Shown piece after piece: positions 63,331 through 64,000 of a DNA stretch of 64,000 bases. Source of the DNA: Paenibacillus sp. FSL R7-0337. GTDB taxonomy: Bacteria; Bacillota; Bacilli; Paenibacillales; Paenibacillaceae. The stretch lies in NCBI RefSeq assembly GCF_037969875.1, contig NZ_CP150218.1:1922001-1986000 (forward strand), written 5' to 3'. Positions within the stretch are counted from its first letter, which is position 1. Each line of letters starts with the position of its first letter. The position numbers were made by a program, and so were the translations under genes. The notes under the pieces were generated by a model. That model was given only the letters and a program-made list of their open reading frames with translations. It was not told the DNA's origin and searched no databases.

Positions 63331-64000
63331 GTGAAAGCTCAATCCGGCAATTCCGCCAGCGCACCACGCAGTAAACGTAACACCGTCTATATCATGCAGC
63401 TCGTAACAATCTTTCTGGGCTTTGTCGTCTTTGGCATCTCGGAGAATATTAAAGGGCCCGCCATTCCGCGGATTCAGCTGTCGTTCAATCTGGACGAAGG
63501 CCAGCTCGGCACCCTGCTCTCACTGAATGCGCTGGGATATCTGATCGCCTGCTCCTTCACCGCTGTGCTTGTCCGCAAATGGGGCATCAAGGCCGTCACT
63601 ATCATTTCATTCGCTTCCATGGTCCTCTCGGGGGTGCTGATCTACCTGTCGCACAGCTATCCGCTGTTTGCTTCCTCCTACTTCCTGATGTATATCGGGA
63701 ACGGGATGCTGGAGATCGGACTGGCGATTCTGGGGGCACGTATTTTCGTCAAAAACACGGGGATGATGATGAACCTATCCCACTTCTTCTATGGATTAAG
63801 CTCAACTGTGGCGCCGCTGCTCGCAACCGGAGTGATGTCGCTGAGCGTGTTCGGACATCTGCTGGACTGGCGGGGGATGTATCTGGTCATGCTGTCGCTC
63901 TGTCTGCTGCCGATACTCTCGGCGCTGCGCAGCACGTATCCCGGGGATGATCTGCCGCAGGAGGACCGCACCTCCTTCCGCACGCTGACGCGTGATCCCG
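63331..64000 (+). CDS. MFS transporter, N-terminal part
   Basis: The GTG start at 63331 has AGGAGG 9 bases upstream. The frame runs off the window after 223 codons, so the C-terminal half is missing. After a short basic tail (SAPRSKRN), TM1 is IMQLVTIFLGFVVFGISEN, and further helices (LLSLNALGYLIACSF, AVTIISFASMVLSGVLIYL, FLMYIGNGMLEIGLAILGARIFV, HLLDWRGMYLVMLSLCLLPILSAL) give the MFS pattern related to fucose/hexose permeases. Co-transcribed with the ROK gene. The substrate is unknown. Confidence 0.88.
   Translation, partial: MKAQSGNSASAPRSKRNTVYIMQLVTIFLGFVVFGISENIKGPAIPRIQLSFNLDEGQLGTLLSLNALGYLIACSFTAVLVRKWGIKAVTIISFASMVLSGVLIYLSHSYPLFASSYFLMYIGNGMLEIGLAILGARIFVKNTGMMMNLSHFFYGLSSTVAPLLATGVMSLSVFGHLLDWRGMYLVMLSLCLLPILSALRSTYPGDDLPQEDRTSFRTLTRDP

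Overview
The window looks like chromosome of a Paenibacillus-type Firmicute. The evidence is the strong GGAGG ribosome-binding sites with frequent TTG/GTG starts, YesM/YesN two-component and LplABC-type sugar transport genes, many glycoside hydrolases, an S-layer-homology (SLH) surface protein and a Bacillus-style trehalose PTS operon. Most genes have moderate-to-high GC. One stretch at about 12.2-16.5 kb is clearly AT-rich and looks foreign or decayed.

Layout. 1-4.3 kb: the tail of a CPT-like phosphotransferase, then a LacI-type regulator with a GH36 alpha-galactosidase. 4.3-7.5 kb (minus strand): an NfeD-like/flotillin membrane pair. Upstream of it lie a 51-bp minisatellite and a clear cyclic-di-AMP (ydaO/yuaA) riboswitch with terminator and promoter. 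7.6-12.2 kb: an octamer microsatellite, a TetR/MMPL pair with candidate operators, a GNAT acetyltransferase and a YfbM/DUF1877 protein. 12.2-16.5 kb: an AT-rich island with tRNA-like remnants, a dead IS4-family transposase, a secreted protein, a lipoprotein and an overlooked 39-codon membrane peptide. 16.5-21.2 kb: cardiolipin synthase, HxlR with a divergent quinone-reductase-like flavoprotein, a PhzF-like protein, an alpha/beta hydrolase and a ribbon-helix-helix protein.

21.4-43.6 kb is the centrepiece, all on the minus strand. It holds a secreted GH85 endo-beta-N-acetylglucosaminidase, a YesM/YesN sensor-regulator pair, an LplABC-like importer, and cytoplasmic GH3, GH38, GH125, GH130, GH38 and GH20 enzymes. 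Together they form a coherent candidate pathway for high-mannose N-glycans: cut outside by GH85, imported, alpha-mannose trimmed by GH38/GH125, the Man-beta-GlcNAc core phosphorolysed by GH130, and remaining hexosamine removed by GH20. 44.2-46.7 kb: two translationally coupled GH43 enzymes.

47-54.1 kb: a 2380-residue SLH protein with five nearly identical 98-residue Ig-like repeats. 54.3-59 kb: the treA-treP-treR operon, with a perfect 16-bp palindrome in its promoter. 59-61.9 kb: a ThuA-like/Gfo-Idh pair divergent from an AraC regulator. Their shared upstream region carries a two-half-site direct repeat that also occurs upstream of the GH43 operon. The window ends with a ROK-family regulator and a truncated MFS transporter.

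All assignments come from reading motifs, gene order and translation signals. No database search was run.
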